From: Myroides injenensis M09-0166
GTDB lineage: Bacteria; Bacteroidota; Bacteroidia; Flavobacteriales; Flavobacteriaceae
Direction: 5' to 3'
NCBI RefSeq assembly: GCF_000246945.1
Contig: NZ_BAEX01000013.1
Location: forward strand, 1 to 48,602
DNA: 48,602 bases
Below are positions 17,656 to 24,821 of the stretch, in pieces. Position 1 is the first letter of the stretch, and every line of letters starts with the position of its first letter. The notes below the pieces were generated by a model. The model saw only the letters and a list, made by a program, of their open reading frames with translations, was not told the DNA's origin and ran no database searches. The translations under genes were made by a program, and so were the position numbers.

Positions 17656-18398
17656 TGAAAATTGTAATTATAGAAGACGAAAAACCAGCTGCAAGATTAT
17701 TAACAAGAGAATTGGAGAAATTAGGACTTAGTGTATTAATTACGTTACATTCTGTTAATGATTCGATCACTTGGTTTTTACAACATGAACATCCTGATTT
17801 AATATTTGCAGATATACAGTTGTCTGATGGTTTGTCCTTGGATGTTTTTGAGCAGGTAGATATAAAAAGTGCTATTATTTTTGTTACTAGTTTTGATCAT
17901 TATGCAATAAAAGCATTTAAATTAAATAGTATCGATTATCTATTAAAACCAATAGAAGCAAAAGAGCTAGTAAGAGCTATTAATAAATATAAGGCACAAC
18001 AATTGCAAGTTTTACCTAAAGTTCAAGTTATACAAGACAATATCGGACTTCCCAATTATGCTAAGCGTTTAATGATAAAAGTTGGGATGCAAATAAAAAT
18101 GATATTAGTAGATGAGGTGGTGTGTTTCTATAGAGAAGATAGAGGAGTCTATGTTTCTACAATAGGGGGAAGAGTACATTTACTAGAAGAAGGATCTGTA
18201 GATGCTATTTTAAAAGTATTGGATACTTCTAAATTTTTTAGAGTGAACCGGTCTCAAGTAGTCTGTATCGAGTTTATAGAGCAAATTATACAATTGTCTA
18301 CTTCTAGGTTGAAATTAATTATGAAAGACTTCGCTGAGGAAGTGATAGTAAGTAGAGAGAGGGTAAATGAATTTAAGAAATGGTTAGCAGAAAATTAG
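17655..18398 (+). CDS. LytTR-family response regulator
   Basis: The 247-residue regulator has a receiver domain (about 1-115) with acidic E7/D8, phosphoacceptor D53 in FADIQLSDG, T78 and K98 in YLLKPI. A LytTR DNA-binding domain follows (about 140-245, with FYREDRGVYVST and FFRVNRSQVV). Translation is coupled to the kinase through the overlapping TAATG. The family typically binds direct repeats about 21 bases apart upstream of weak promoters. The repeats at 13187-13239 before the TonB receptor in the same cluster are the natural candidate target. Confidence 0.95.
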   Translation: MKIVIIEDEKPAARLLTRELEKLGLSVLITLHSVNDSITWFLQHEHPDLIFADIQLSDGLSLDVFEQVDIKSAIIFVTSFDHYAIKAFKLNSIDYLLKPIEAKELVRAINKYKAQQLQVLPKVQVIQDNIGLPNYAKRLMIKVGMQIKMILVDEVVCFYREDRGVYVSTIGGRVHLLEEGSVDAILKVLDTSKFFRVNRSQVVCIEFIEQIIQLSTSRLKLIMKDFAEEVIVSRERVNEFKKWLAEN

Positions 18399-18459
18399 AA
18401 GTTATTGTCGGAGATTTGTTTAGCTCTAAAAAATATGTGCTAAAAAAATTAATATTTAG

Positions 18460-18489
18460 TTGCAGTATATGAAAAAAGTTTTACTTTTG
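18460..18489 (+). promoter_or_regulatory. rpsU promoter
   Basis: TTG (18460-18462), 19 bases, then TACTTTTG (18482-18489) is an excellent match to the Bacteroidota housekeeping promoter. Transcription would start near 18496, only about 25 bases before the rpsU start codon. Confidence 0.75.
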
Positions 18490-18503
18490 CACCACCAAAT
18501 GAG

Positions 18504-18511
18504 AGGAGGTG
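18504..18511 (+). promoter_or_regulatory. Exceptional Shine-Dalgarno site of rpsU
   Basis: AGGAGGTG pairs with eight consecutive bases of the canonical 16S anti-SD. Genes in this phylum normally lack such sites. It lies 11 bases before the S21 ATG (18521) and 3 bases before an out-of-frame ATG at 18513. In Flavobacterium johnsoniae, S21 helps hide the anti-SD and rpsU is reported to be self-regulated through this kind of site. Confidence 0.8.
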
Positions 18512-18520
18512 TATGAAAAC

Positions 18521-18715
18521 ATGTTGATCATTCCAATTAAAGATGGAGAAAATATCGATAGAGCACTAAAGCGCTATAAAAGAAAGTTTGACAGAACAGG
18601 AACTTTACGTCAGTTAAGATCTCGTCAACACTTTACAAAACCATCTGTTTTGAAAAGAGATAAAATGCAAAAAGCTGCATATATTCAAACATTAAAAGAT
18701 TCAGTAGAAATCTAG
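18521..18715 (+). CDS. rpsU: 30S ribosomal protein bS21
   Basis: The 64-residue protein has the S21 signature MLIIPIKDGENIDRALKRYK and a lysine/arginine-rich helical tail. The ATG at 18521 matches the family start; a GTG four codons upstream is open but lies in the Shine-Dalgarno site. S21 sits on the 30S platform by the 3' end of 16S rRNA. In Flavobacteriia the S21-S18-S6 side is known to sequester the anti-Shine-Dalgarno. The gene is monocistronic, with its own promoter and a strong terminator. The strong SD suggests that ribosomes lacking S21 translate it preferentially. A four-codon ORF (18513-18527) overlaps the start. Confidence 0.95.
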   Translation: MLIIPIKDGENIDRALKRYKRKFDRTGTLRQLRSRQHFTKPSVLKRDKMQKAAYIQTLKDSVEI

Positions 18716-18739
18716 TATTCGTTTGGATTAAAAAATAAG

Positions 18740-18782
18740 ACCGTTGTAATAAAGTATTAACTTTGTTGCAACGGTTTTTTTT
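18740..18782 (+). terminator. rpsU terminator
   Basis: A 16-base stem with a few G-U pairs (18740-18755 with 18760-18775) and a four-base loop ATTA is followed by T8. The T tract abuts the xerC ATG at 18783. A -7-like TAACTTTG (18758-18765) lies inside the hairpin and could start a very short-leader xerC transcript, but no -33 element accompanies it. Confidence 0.85.
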
Positions 18783-19685
18783 ATGAATGAAGATTTACAG
18801 AAATTTTTGGATTATTTAAAGTGTGAGCGGAATTATTCTGTGAAGACACTTGTTGCTTATGAAAATGATATAGCTACTTTCTTAGAATTTTTAGATGAGG
18901 AGGGGTATGTGTATTCTGATATTACTTATGATGTCATACGTGGTTGGATAATTAATTTATCTGAGAAAGGATTAGAGAATCGCAGCATCAATCGCAAAAT
19001 AAGTTCTCTGCGTACTTTCTATAGGTTTTTACAACAAATAAAGAGAATCTCTGTAGATCCATTGCAACTACATCGTTCTTTAAGAATGAAAAAGAAATTA
19101 CAATTACCTTTTTCGCGTAAGGAAATTGCAGATGTAAGACAGATTTTAGAGCAAGGAAATGATTTTGATTCTCTACGCGATTTAATTATTGTAGAGTTGT
19201 TATATGGTCTTGGCTTGCGCAGAGCAGAGTTGGTTGCATTAAAAATTGTAGATTTTGATTTTTATCTTCATCAAGTCAAAGTTGTTGGTAAAGGTGATAA
19301 AATGCGATTTATACCTCTGGTTGAAGAATTGGAGAAAATCGTTAAAAGATATCTATTAAGTAGGGAGTTGGTATTGAGAGATATAGATAATCACAAGGTT
19401 CTCTTAATAAATAGTAAGGGAAATAAAATAGATGAAATGTTTGTTTATAGAGTAATAAATCGCTACTTTAGTAATGCAACAACAAAGGAGAAGAAAAGCC
19501 CTCATATGTTGCGACATTCGTTTGCAACGCATTTAATTGAGAATGGTGCAGATATTAATTCAGTAAAAGAGTTAATGGGGCATGAGAGTTTGTCAACAAC
19601 GCAGATGTACACACAAGTGAATCTTGAAGAGATGAAGAAAGTATATCTCAGTGCTCATCCTCGAATTAAGAAAAGTAAAAATTAA
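18783..19685 (+). CDS. xerC: Tyrosine recombinase XerC
   Basis: The 300-residue enzyme has an N-terminal SAM-like core-binding domain (1-90) and a catalytic domain. The tyrosine-recombinase residues are all present: R146 in GLGLRRAEL, K170 in VVGKGDK, H241 and R244 in HMLRHSFATH, H267 in LMGHESL, nucleophile Y276. Length and chromosomal context (between rpsU and hpf) fit the housekeeping recombinase that resolves chromosome dimers at dif, not a mobile-element integrase. The ATG follows directly on the rpsU terminator T tract, so its transcript either reads through or starts within the hairpin. Confidence 0.93.
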   Translation: MNEDLQKFLDYLKCERNYSVKTLVAYENDIATFLEFLDEEGYVYSDITYDVIRGWIINLSEKGLENRSINRKISSLRTFYRFLQQIKRISVDPLQLHRSLRMKKKLQLPFSRKEIADVRQILEQGNDFDSLRDLIIVELLYGLGLRRAELVALKIVDFDFYLHQVKVVGKGDKMRFIPLVEELEKIVKRYLLSRELVLRDIDNHKVLLINSKGNKIDEMFVYRVINRYFSNATTKEKKSPHMLRHSFATHLIENGADINSVKELMGHESLSTTQMYTQVNLEEMKKVYLSAHPRIKKSKN

Positions 19686-19704
19686 CCTATTAAAATCGTT
19701 AGTT

Positions 19705-20004
19705 ATGAAAGTAAACATTCAAGCCATTAATTTTAATGTAGATCGTAAGTTAGTAGATTTCGTTAATGAGCGTTTGGGAAAAGTGGAGAAATTTTTTGAT
19801 AAAGTTATTTCAGTCGAAATTTTCTTGAAATTGGAGAATAGTAATGAGAAAGAAAATAAAACCGCAGAGATGAAATTATTGGTACCAGGGGATGAATTAA
19901 TAGTTAAAAAAACTAGTAAATCTTTCGAAGAAAGCGTGGATTTAGGAGCAGATGCTTTAGAGCGTTTAGTTGTTAAATACAAAGAGAAAATGAAATCACA
20001 TTAA
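19705..20004 (+). CDS. hpf: Ribosome hibernation-promoting factor, short form
   Basis: The 99-residue protein has the HPF/RaiA beta-alpha fold: MKVNIQAINFNVDRKLVDFV, then VEIFLKLENSNEKENKTAEM and KTSKSFEESVDLGADALERL. It lacks the C-terminal dimerisation domain of long HPF. Such proteins bind the 30S decoding region and stall ribosomes in stationary phase. ATG 19705 is chosen because the family begins with MxVxIQ; an upstream start at 19651 would overlap xerC. It lies 19 bases after xerC and is probably cotranscribed with it. Confidence 0.92.
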   Translation: MKVNIQAINFNVDRKLVDFVNERLGKVEKFFDKVISVEIFLKLENSNEKENKTAEMKLLVPGDELIVKKTSKSFEESVDLGADALERLVVKYKEKMKSH

Positions 20005-20022
20005 TTGAAAAAAATAACCAAA

Positions 20023-20056
20023 TTGTTTTTTTTAATCAATAAAATATATACATTTG
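20023..20056 (+). promoter_or_regulatory. Promoter of the tRNA-tuf cluster
   Basis: TTG (20023-20025), 23 bases, then TACATTTG (20049-20056). The -7 element is a perfect match; the spacing is at the long end of the range. Confidence 0.6.
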
Positions 20057-20057
20057 C

Positions 20058-20084
20058 AGTCCGTTAGAAATAGCGGACTTTTTC
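20058..20084 (+). promoter_or_regulatory. Hairpin with T run just before the first tRNA
   Basis: AGTCCG (20058-20063) pairs with CGGACT (20074-20079), with extra TA/TA pairs, followed by TTTTT. It looks like a small terminator. The predicted transcription start (about 20063) falls in the left arm, so the RNA may not form it in full. It may be an attenuator or only an initiation-region motif. Confidence 0.4.
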
Positions 20085-20099
20085 TATTGAGCAAAAAAT

Positions 20100-20173
20100 G
20101 CCGGTGTAGCTCAGCTGGCTAGAGCAGCTGATTTGTAATCAGCAGGTCGTGGGTTCGAGTCCCTCCATCGGCT
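20100..20173 (+). tRNA. tRNA-Thr (anticodon TGT)
   Basis: It is a 74-base cloverleaf. Acceptor GCCGGTG pairs with CATCGGC (one G-U pair); the anticodon stem is GCTGA/TCAGC with loop TTTGTAA; T-arm GGGTTCGAGTCCC. The discriminator is T; CCA is not encoded. It is the first tRNA of the cluster before tuf. Confidence 0.95.
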
Positions 20174-20203
20174 CAAAATAGAAAAAATCAAACATAGTTT
20201 GAG

Positions 20204-20284
20204 GGGGAGATACTCAAGCGGCCAACGAGGACGGACTGTAAATCCGTTGGGAAACCTTCGCAGGTTCGAATCCTGCTCTCCCCA
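20204..20284 (+). tRNA. tRNA-Tyr (anticodon GTA)
   Basis: It is an 81-base tRNA with a long variable arm, as expected for bacterial tyrosine tRNA. Acceptor GGGGAGA pairs with TCTCCCC; the anticodon loop is CTGTAAA; T-arm CAGGTTCGAATCCTG; discriminator A; CCA not encoded. Confidence 0.95.
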
Positions 20285-20306
20285 CTACTAAATATAAGAG
20301 GCATAA

Positions 20307-20378
20307 GCCGGTGTAGCTCAGGGGTAGAGTGCTTCCTTGGTAAGGAAGAGGTCACGGGTTCAAATCCCGTCATTGGCT
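20307..20378 (+). tRNA. tRNA-Thr (anticodon GGT)
   Basis: It is a 72-base cloverleaf with acceptor GCCGGTG/CATTGGC, anticodon stem CTTCC/GGAAG and loop TTGGTAA, and T-arm CGGGTTCAAATCCCG. CCA is not encoded. In E. coli the matching thrU-tyrU-glyT-thrT-tufB cluster has a glycine tRNA before this one; here only 22 bases separate it from tRNA-Tyr. Confidence 0.95.
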
Positions 20379-20399
20379 CAGGTTTTTTTATTATATTTG
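20373..20399 (+). promoter_or_regulatory. Possible internal tuf promoter
   Basis: TTG (20373-20375, in the tRNA-Thr 3' end), 16 bases, then TATATTTG (20392-20399). The -7 element is good, the spacing one base short of the usual range. It would give a tuf transcript independent of the tRNAs. Confidence 0.4.
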
Positions 20400-20437
20400 A
20401 ACACTAATTTATATAACTAAGATTAAATTATTAAATC

Positions 20438-21625
20438 ATGGCAAAGGAAACTTTTGATCGTTCGAAACCGCACTTAAACATCGGTACTATCGGACACGTT
20501 GACCACGGTAAAACTACTACTACTGCTGCTATTACTAAAGTATTAGCTGATGCAGGATTCTCAGAAGCTCGTTCATTTGATTCAATTGATAATGCTCCAG
20601 AAGAAAAAGAGCGTGGTATTACTATTAACACTTCTCACGTTGAGTACCAAACTAAAAACCGTCACTATGCACACGTTGACTGTCCAGGTCACGCGGATTA
20701 CGTGAAAAACATGGTTACTGGTGCTGCACAAATGGATGGTGCTATCTTAGTAGTTGCTGCTACTGATGGTCCAATGCCACAAACTCGTGAACACATCTTA
20801 TTAGGACGCCAAGTTGGTATTCCAAGAATTGTTGTGTTTATGAATAAAGTTGACTTAGTAGATGACGCTGAGTTATTAGAGCTTGTTGAAATGGAAATTA
20901 GAGATTTATTATCTTTCTACCAATACGACGGTGATAATGGACCAGTAGTTAAAGGTTCTGCTTTAGGAGCTTTAAACGGTGAGCAAAAATGGGTTGACGC
21001 ATTATTAGAATTAATGGAAGAAGTTGATAACTGGATCGAAGAGCCAGTACGTGACAACGAAAAACCATTCTTAATGCCAGTAGAAGACGTATTTACAATT
21101 ACAGGACGTGGAACTGTTGCTACAGGACGTATCGAAACTGGAGTTGCTAATACTGGAGATGCTGTTGAAATCATCGGTATGGGAGCTGACAAATTAACTT
21201 CTACTATTACAGGAGTTGAGATGTTCCGTAAAATCTTAGACCGTGGAGAAGCTGGAGATAACGTAGGTCTTTTATTGAGAGGTATTGATAAAACTGATAT
21301 CCGTCGTGGTATGGTTATCTGTAAACCAGGATCAGTTAAACCACACGCTAAATTCAAAGCTGAGGTTTATATCTTGAAAAAAGAAGAAGGTGGACGTCAC
21401 ACTCCATTCCATAATAACTACCGTCCTCAGTTCTACGTACGTACAACTGACGTAACAGGTACTATTACTTTACCAGAAGGAACTGAAATGGTTATGCCTG
21501 GAGATAACTTAACTATCACTGTTGATTTGTTAAGCCCAATCGCTTTATCAGTAGGTTTACGTTTTGCTATCCGTGAAGGTGGTAGAACAGTAGGAGCTGG
21601 TCAGGTTACTGAAATTTTAGACTAA
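20438..21625 (+). CDS. tuf: Elongation factor Tu
   Basis: This 395-residue GTPase delivers aminoacyl-tRNA to the ribosome. G1 is [12 protein letters not shown]3 [13 protein letters not shown]4 NKVD, and domains 2 and 3 ([26 protein letters not shown]) are complete. It follows the Thr-Tyr-Thr tRNA genes and precedes tRNA-Trp and secE, the conserved bacterial order. Codons are strongly biased (for example GGT, CGT, GTA), as expected for a highly expressed gene. A terminator follows, so the secE-nusG-rpl operon may be transcribed separately. Confidence 0.98.
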   Translation: MAKETFDRSKPHLNIGTIGHVDHGKTTTTAAITKVLADAGFSEARSFDSIDNAPEEKERGITINTSHVEYQTKNRHYAHVDCPGHADYVKNMVTGAAQMDGAILVVAATDGPMPQTREHILLGRQVGIPRIVVFMNKVDLVDDAELLELVEMEIRDLLSFYQYDGDNGPVVKGSALGALNGEQKWVDALLELMEEVDNWIEEPVRDNEKPFLMPVEDVFTITGRGTVATGRIETGVANTGDAVEIIGMGADKLTSTITGVEMFRKILDRGEAGDNVGLLLRGIDKTDIRRGMVICKPGSVKPHAKFKAEVYILKKEEGGRHTPFHNNYRPQFYVRTTDVTGTITLPEGTEMVMPGDNLTITVDLLSPIALSVGLRFAIREGGRTVGAGQVTEILD

Positions 21626-21647
21626 TTTTTTAGTATAAATAATTTTT

Positions 21648-21674
21648 AAGTCAGCGGTTACGCCGCTGACTTTT
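21648..21674 (+). terminator. tuf terminator
   Basis: AAGTCAGCGG (21648-21657) pairs perfectly with CCGCTGACTT around TTACG, followed by a short T run. It separates tuf from tRNA-Trp by nine bases. Confidence 0.85.
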
Positions 21675-21682
21675 ATTAACAA

Positions 21683-21753
21683 ACGGGTGTAGTTCAAGGG
21701 TAGAATAGCGGTCTCCAAAACCGTTGATGGGGGTTCGAATCCCTCCACCCGTG
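21683..21753 (+). tRNA. tRNA-Trp (anticodon CCA)
   Basis: It is a 71-base cloverleaf with acceptor ACGGGTG/CACCCGT, anticodon stem GCGGT/ACCGT with loop CTCCAAA, discriminator G, no encoded CCA. It stands between tuf and secE, 16 bases before secE, and is probably cotranscribed with it. Confidence 0.95.
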
Positions 21754-21769
21754 CAAATAAGATTTAAAC

Positions 21770-21967
21770 ATGGCAAAGGTTTTTAATTACATATCAGAGT
21801 CTTTTACAGAATTGAAGTCTAACGTTACTTGGTCTCCATGGTCTGAAGTTCAACGATATACTATTATAGTGGCTATATTCGCTATATTGTTTTCGCTTGC
21901 AACTTGGGGAGTGGATTCAGTATTCGGAGAGTTTTTAGGAATGTTCTATAAATGGGCTAAAGCATAA
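21770..21967 (+). CDS. secE: Preprotein translocase subunit SecE
   Basis: The 65-residue protein is the short single-span SecE form: an amphipathic N-terminal helix (FNYISESFTELKSNVTWSPW) and one membrane helix (about residues 29-52). It clamps SecY in the inner-membrane translocon. It lies 11 bases before nusG, the nearly universal pairing. Confidence 0.95.
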   Translation: MAKVFNYISESFTELKSNVTWSPWSEVQRYTIIVAIFAILFSLATWGVDSVFGEFLGMFYKWAKA

Positions 21968-21978
21968 CAAAAAATATT

Positions 21979-22530
21979 ATGGCTGATACAAGTGTCAAAA
22001 AATGGTATGTGATCCGTGCGGTAAGTGGACAAGAAAATAAAGTTAAGAATTATATCGAAACTGAAATTTCAAGACTTGGTCTTTCAGATTACTTATCTCA
22101 GGTTTTAGTACCGACAGAAAAAATCGTTACAGTAAAAGACGGTAAGAAAAAAACCACTGAGCGTGTTTATTTTCCTGGGTACGTTATGATTGAAGCTGCT
22201 CTTACAGGAGAAGTTCCTCACGTAATAAAAACAATTACTGGTGTAATTGGTTTCTTAGGTGAAACTAAAGGTGGAGATCCTGTCCCTTTAAGAGAGTCTG
22301 AAGTTAATCGTATGCTTGGTAGAGTAGATGAATTATCTGTAAAAGTAGATACGGGAGTTATTCCTTATGAATTGGGTGATAGTGTAAAAGTTATAGATGG
22401 TCCTTTCAACGGATTTGACGGTGTGGTTGAGAATATTAATGAAGAAAAACGCAAGTTGGAAGTGATGGTTAAGATTTTTGGTAGAAAAACACCTTTGGAA
22501 TTAAACTTCACACAAGTAGAAAAATTATAA
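21979..22530 (+). CDS. nusG: Transcription termination/antitermination protein NusG
   Basis: The 183-residue protein has the NGN domain (WYVIRAVSGQENKVKNYIE...VYFPGYVMIEA) and a C-terminal KOW motif (GDSVKVIDGPFNGFDGVVENI, about 133-153). It binds RNA polymerase, affects pausing and links to Rho or ribosomes. It lies between secE and rplK in the standard order. Confidence 0.97.
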   Translation: MADTSVKKWYVIRAVSGQENKVKNYIETEISRLGLSDYLSQVLVPTEKIVTVKDGKKKTTERVYFPGYVMIEAALTGEVPHVIKTITGVIGFLGETKGGDPVPLRESEVNRMLGRVDELSVKVDTGVIPYELGDSVKVIDGPFNGFDGVVENINEEKRKLEVMVKIFGRKTPLELNFTQVEKL

Positions 22531-22584
22531 TGTTACATACATACACATCTTGCTTCCAATTGAGATGTGCTAAATTTTTGAAAA

Positions 22585-23022
22585 ATGGCAAAAGAAATTA
22601 GTAAAGTAGTTAAACTACAAGTTAAGGGAGGTGCTGCGAATCCTTCGCCACCGGTTGGACCTGCTTTGGGGGCTGCTGGAGTTAACATCATGGAGTTCTG
22701 TAAGCAATTTAATGCTAGAACACAAGATAAACCTGGCAAAGTTTTACCAGTACAAATTACAGTGTACAAAGACAAATCTTTTGAATTTGTTGTTAAAACG
22801 CCACCTGCCGCTGTTCAATTATTAGAGGCTGCAAAAGTGAAATCTGGATCTGGAGAGCCTAATAGAAAAAAAGTAGCTAGCGTTACTTGGGAACAAGTTC
22901 GTGCTATTGCGGAAGATAAAATGCCTGACTTAAATGCATTTACAGTTGAAGCTGCTATGAGTATGGTAGCTGGAACTGCAAGATCAATGGGAATAACAGT
23001 AACAGGAGCAGCTCCTTTTTAA
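22585..23022 (+). CDS. rplK: 50S ribosomal protein uL11
   Basis: The 145-residue L11 has the N-terminal motif [19 protein letters not shown], the [13 protein letters not shown] segment and the C-terminal rRNA-binding domain ending [11 protein letters not shown]. It forms the GTPase-associated centre with 23S rRNA. It is followed 18 bases later by rplA. Confidence 0.98.
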   Translation: MAKEISKVVKLQVKGGAANPSPPVGPALGAAGVNIMEFCKQFNARTQDKPGKVLPVQITVYKDKSFEFVVKTPPAAVQLLEAAKVKSGSGEPNRKKVASVTWEQVRAIAEDKMPDLNAFTVEAAMSMVAGTARSMGITVTGAAPF

Positions 23023-23040
23023 TTGTAAACGACAGAAGAA

Positions 23041-23730
23041 ATGGCAAAATTAACTAAAAAGCAAAAAGAAGCAGCTGCTAAGATTGAAAAAAACAGAATG
23101 TACTCTTTAACTGACGCTTCGTCTTTAATTAAAGAAATTGCATCTGCAAAATTTGATGAATCTGTAGATATCGCTGTGCGTTTAGGAGTAGATCCTCGTA
23201 AAGCTAACCAAATGGTACGTGGAGTTGTAACATTACCTCACGGAACAGGAAAAGATGTTAGAGTATTAGCATTGGTTACTCCTGATAAAGAAGCTGAAGC
23301 TCTTGCAGCTGGAGCTGATTATGTGGGATTAGATGAGTACCTACAAAAAATTAAAGATGGTTGGACAGATGTTGATGTTATCATCACTATGCCTGCTGTT
23401 ATGGGTAAATTAGGTCCTTTAGGACGTATTTTAGGTCCAAGAGGTTTAATGCCTAACCCTAAGACTGGTACAGTTACTATGGATGTAGCGAAAGCTGTTC
23501 AAGAAGTAAAAGCTGGTAAAATCGATTTTAAAGTTGATAAAACTGGAATTGTTCATGCGGGAATCGGAAAGGTATCTTTTGATGCTGAGAAAATCGCTGA
23601 CAACGCAGCTGAATTAATTCAAACATTAATCAAATTAAAACCAACTGCAGCTAAAGGTACTTATATCAAGTCTATTCATATATCTAGTACTATGAGCCCT
23701 GCTATTGCTTTAGATCCTAAAGCAGTATAA
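23041..23730 (+). CDS. rplA: 50S ribosomal protein uL1
   Basis: The 229-residue L1 has full length with the signature [16 protein letters not shown] and [19 protein letters not shown]. It builds the mobile L1 stalk and in other bacteria represses its own L11-L1 mRNA. No obvious mimic of the rRNA site was identified upstream by eye. Confidence 0.98.
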   Translation: MAKLTKKQKEAAAKIEKNRMYSLTDASSLIKEIASAKFDESVDIAVRLGVDPRKANQMVRGVVTLPHGTGKDVRVLALVTPDKEAEALAAGADYVGLDEYLQKIKDGWTDVDVIITMPAVMGKLGPLGRILGPRGLMPNPKTGTVTMDVAKAVQEVKAGKIDFKVDKTGIVHAGIGKVSFDAEKIADNAAELIQTLIKLKPTAAKGTYIKSIHISSTMSPAIALDPKAV

Positions 23731-23753
23731 TTGGTAAATAAAAAATTACACGT

Positions 23754-24242
23754 ATGACTAGAGAACAAAAAGCAGTCGCGATTGAGGACTTAAAAGCAAA
23801 ATTAGCTGATAGTAATATCTTTTATATCGCTGATATATCTGGATTAAACGCAGAGGTTACTTCTAACTTAAGAAAAGCTTGTTACAAAGTTGGAATTAAA
23901 TTAGAGGTTGTGAAAAATACATTGCTTACTAAGGCGATGGAAGCTTCTGACAGAAATTACGATGAGTTACCTTCTACTTTAAAAGGGAATAGTGCAATTT
24001 TATTCGCTGAAGTTGCTAATGCTCCAGCTAAAGTTATTAAAGAGTTCAGAAAAAAAGCTGAGAAACCAGCTATTAAAGGAGCTTATATTAATGACGAAGT
24101 ATATGTAGGTGAAAACTTACTAGAGACATTAGTAGCTATTAAATCTAAAGAAGAAGTTATTGGAGAAATCATTGGATTACTTCAATCTCCAGCTCAAAGA
24201 GTTATTTCAGCTCTTAAAAATCAATTTAAAGACGAAGAATAG
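23754..24242 (+). CDS. rplJ: 50S ribosomal protein uL10
   Basis: The 162-residue L10 begins MTREQKAVAIEDLKAKLADS and ends with the helix that anchors L7/L12 dimers (VIGEIIGLLQSPAQRVISAL). It lies 23 bases after rplA and 84 bases before rplL. Confidence 0.97.
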   Translation: MTREQKAVAIEDLKAKLADSNIFYIADISGLNAEVTSNLRKACYKVGIKLEVVKNTLLTKAMEASDRNYDELPSTLKGNSAILFAEVANAPAKVIKEFRKKAEKPAIKGAYINDEVYVGENLLETLVAIKSKEEVIGEIIGLLQSPAQRVISALKNQFKDEE

Positions 24243-24326
24243 TAATATCATTACAGTCTTTAAAATGTTCCATAAAGAACGCACATTAATAAATTATATT
24301 TTTACAAATCATTAAAAGATAGAAAA

Positions 24327-24695
24327 ATGGCAGATTTGAAACAATTCGCAGAACAATTAGTTAACTTAACAGTTAAAGAAGTTAACGAATTAGCAACTAT
24401 ATTAAAAGACGAGTACGGAATCGAACCAGCTGCTGCAGCAGTTGTTGTTGCTGGTGGTGCTGAAGGTGGTGCTGCAGAAGAGCAAACTGAATTCACAGTT
24501 GTATTAAAAGAAGCTGGTGCTTCTAAATTAGCTGTAGTTAAAGCTGTTAAAGAATTAACAGGTTTAGGATTAAAAGAAGCTAAAGATATCGTAGATTCAA
24601 CTCCTGCAAACATCAAAGAAGGTGTTTCTAAAGATGAAGCTGAAGGTCTTAAAAAAGCATTGGAAGAAGCTGGAGCTGTTGTTGAGCTTAAATAA
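24327..24695 (+). CDS. rplL: 50S ribosomal protein bL12
   Basis: The 122-residue L7/L12 has an N-terminal dimerisation helix, an alanine/glycine hinge ([15 protein letters not shown], about 33-47) and the C-terminal factor-binding domain with [20 protein letters not shown] and [13 protein letters not shown]. It is followed by a strong hairpin before rpoB. Confidence 0.98.
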   Translation: MADLKQFAEQLVNLTVKEVNELATILKDEYGIEPAAAAVVVAGGAEGGAAEEQTEFTVVLKEAGASKLAVVKAVKELTGLGLKEAKDIVDSTPANIKEGVSKDEAEGLKKALEEAGAVVELK

Positions 24696-24717
24696 TTTTT
24701 TTCCAAAAAATATTTTA

Positions 24718-24754
24718 GGTTTAGGTCTTGGAAGTGATTCCAATGACCTAAACC
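24718..24754 (+). promoter_or_regulatory. rplL-rpoB intercistronic hairpin, probable attenuator or processing site
   Basis: GGTTTAGGTC pairs perfectly with GACCTAAACC, and inside it TTGGAA pairs with TTCCAA around GTGA, with one bulged T. The following ATTTTGCG is only a weak T run. E. coli has a partial terminator and an RNase III site in the same place, which lower rpoBC output relative to ribosomal protein genes. Confidence 0.7.
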
Positions 24755-24821
24755 ATTTTGCGTATAAAGAGATTTGTACCAAAATACAATTCAAATTCTA
24801 ATCAAAATTTTTTGTCCATTG

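Noticed and set aside
18783-19685. Integrase of a mobile element
   Set aside because: The tyrosine recombinase lies in the conserved rpsU-hpf context, has XerC length, and no element borders or cargo are present.
20188-20373. Minus-strand ORF across the tRNA cluster
   Set aside because: It is a false ORF lying on tRNA-Tyr and tRNA-Thr, a familiar annotation artefact.
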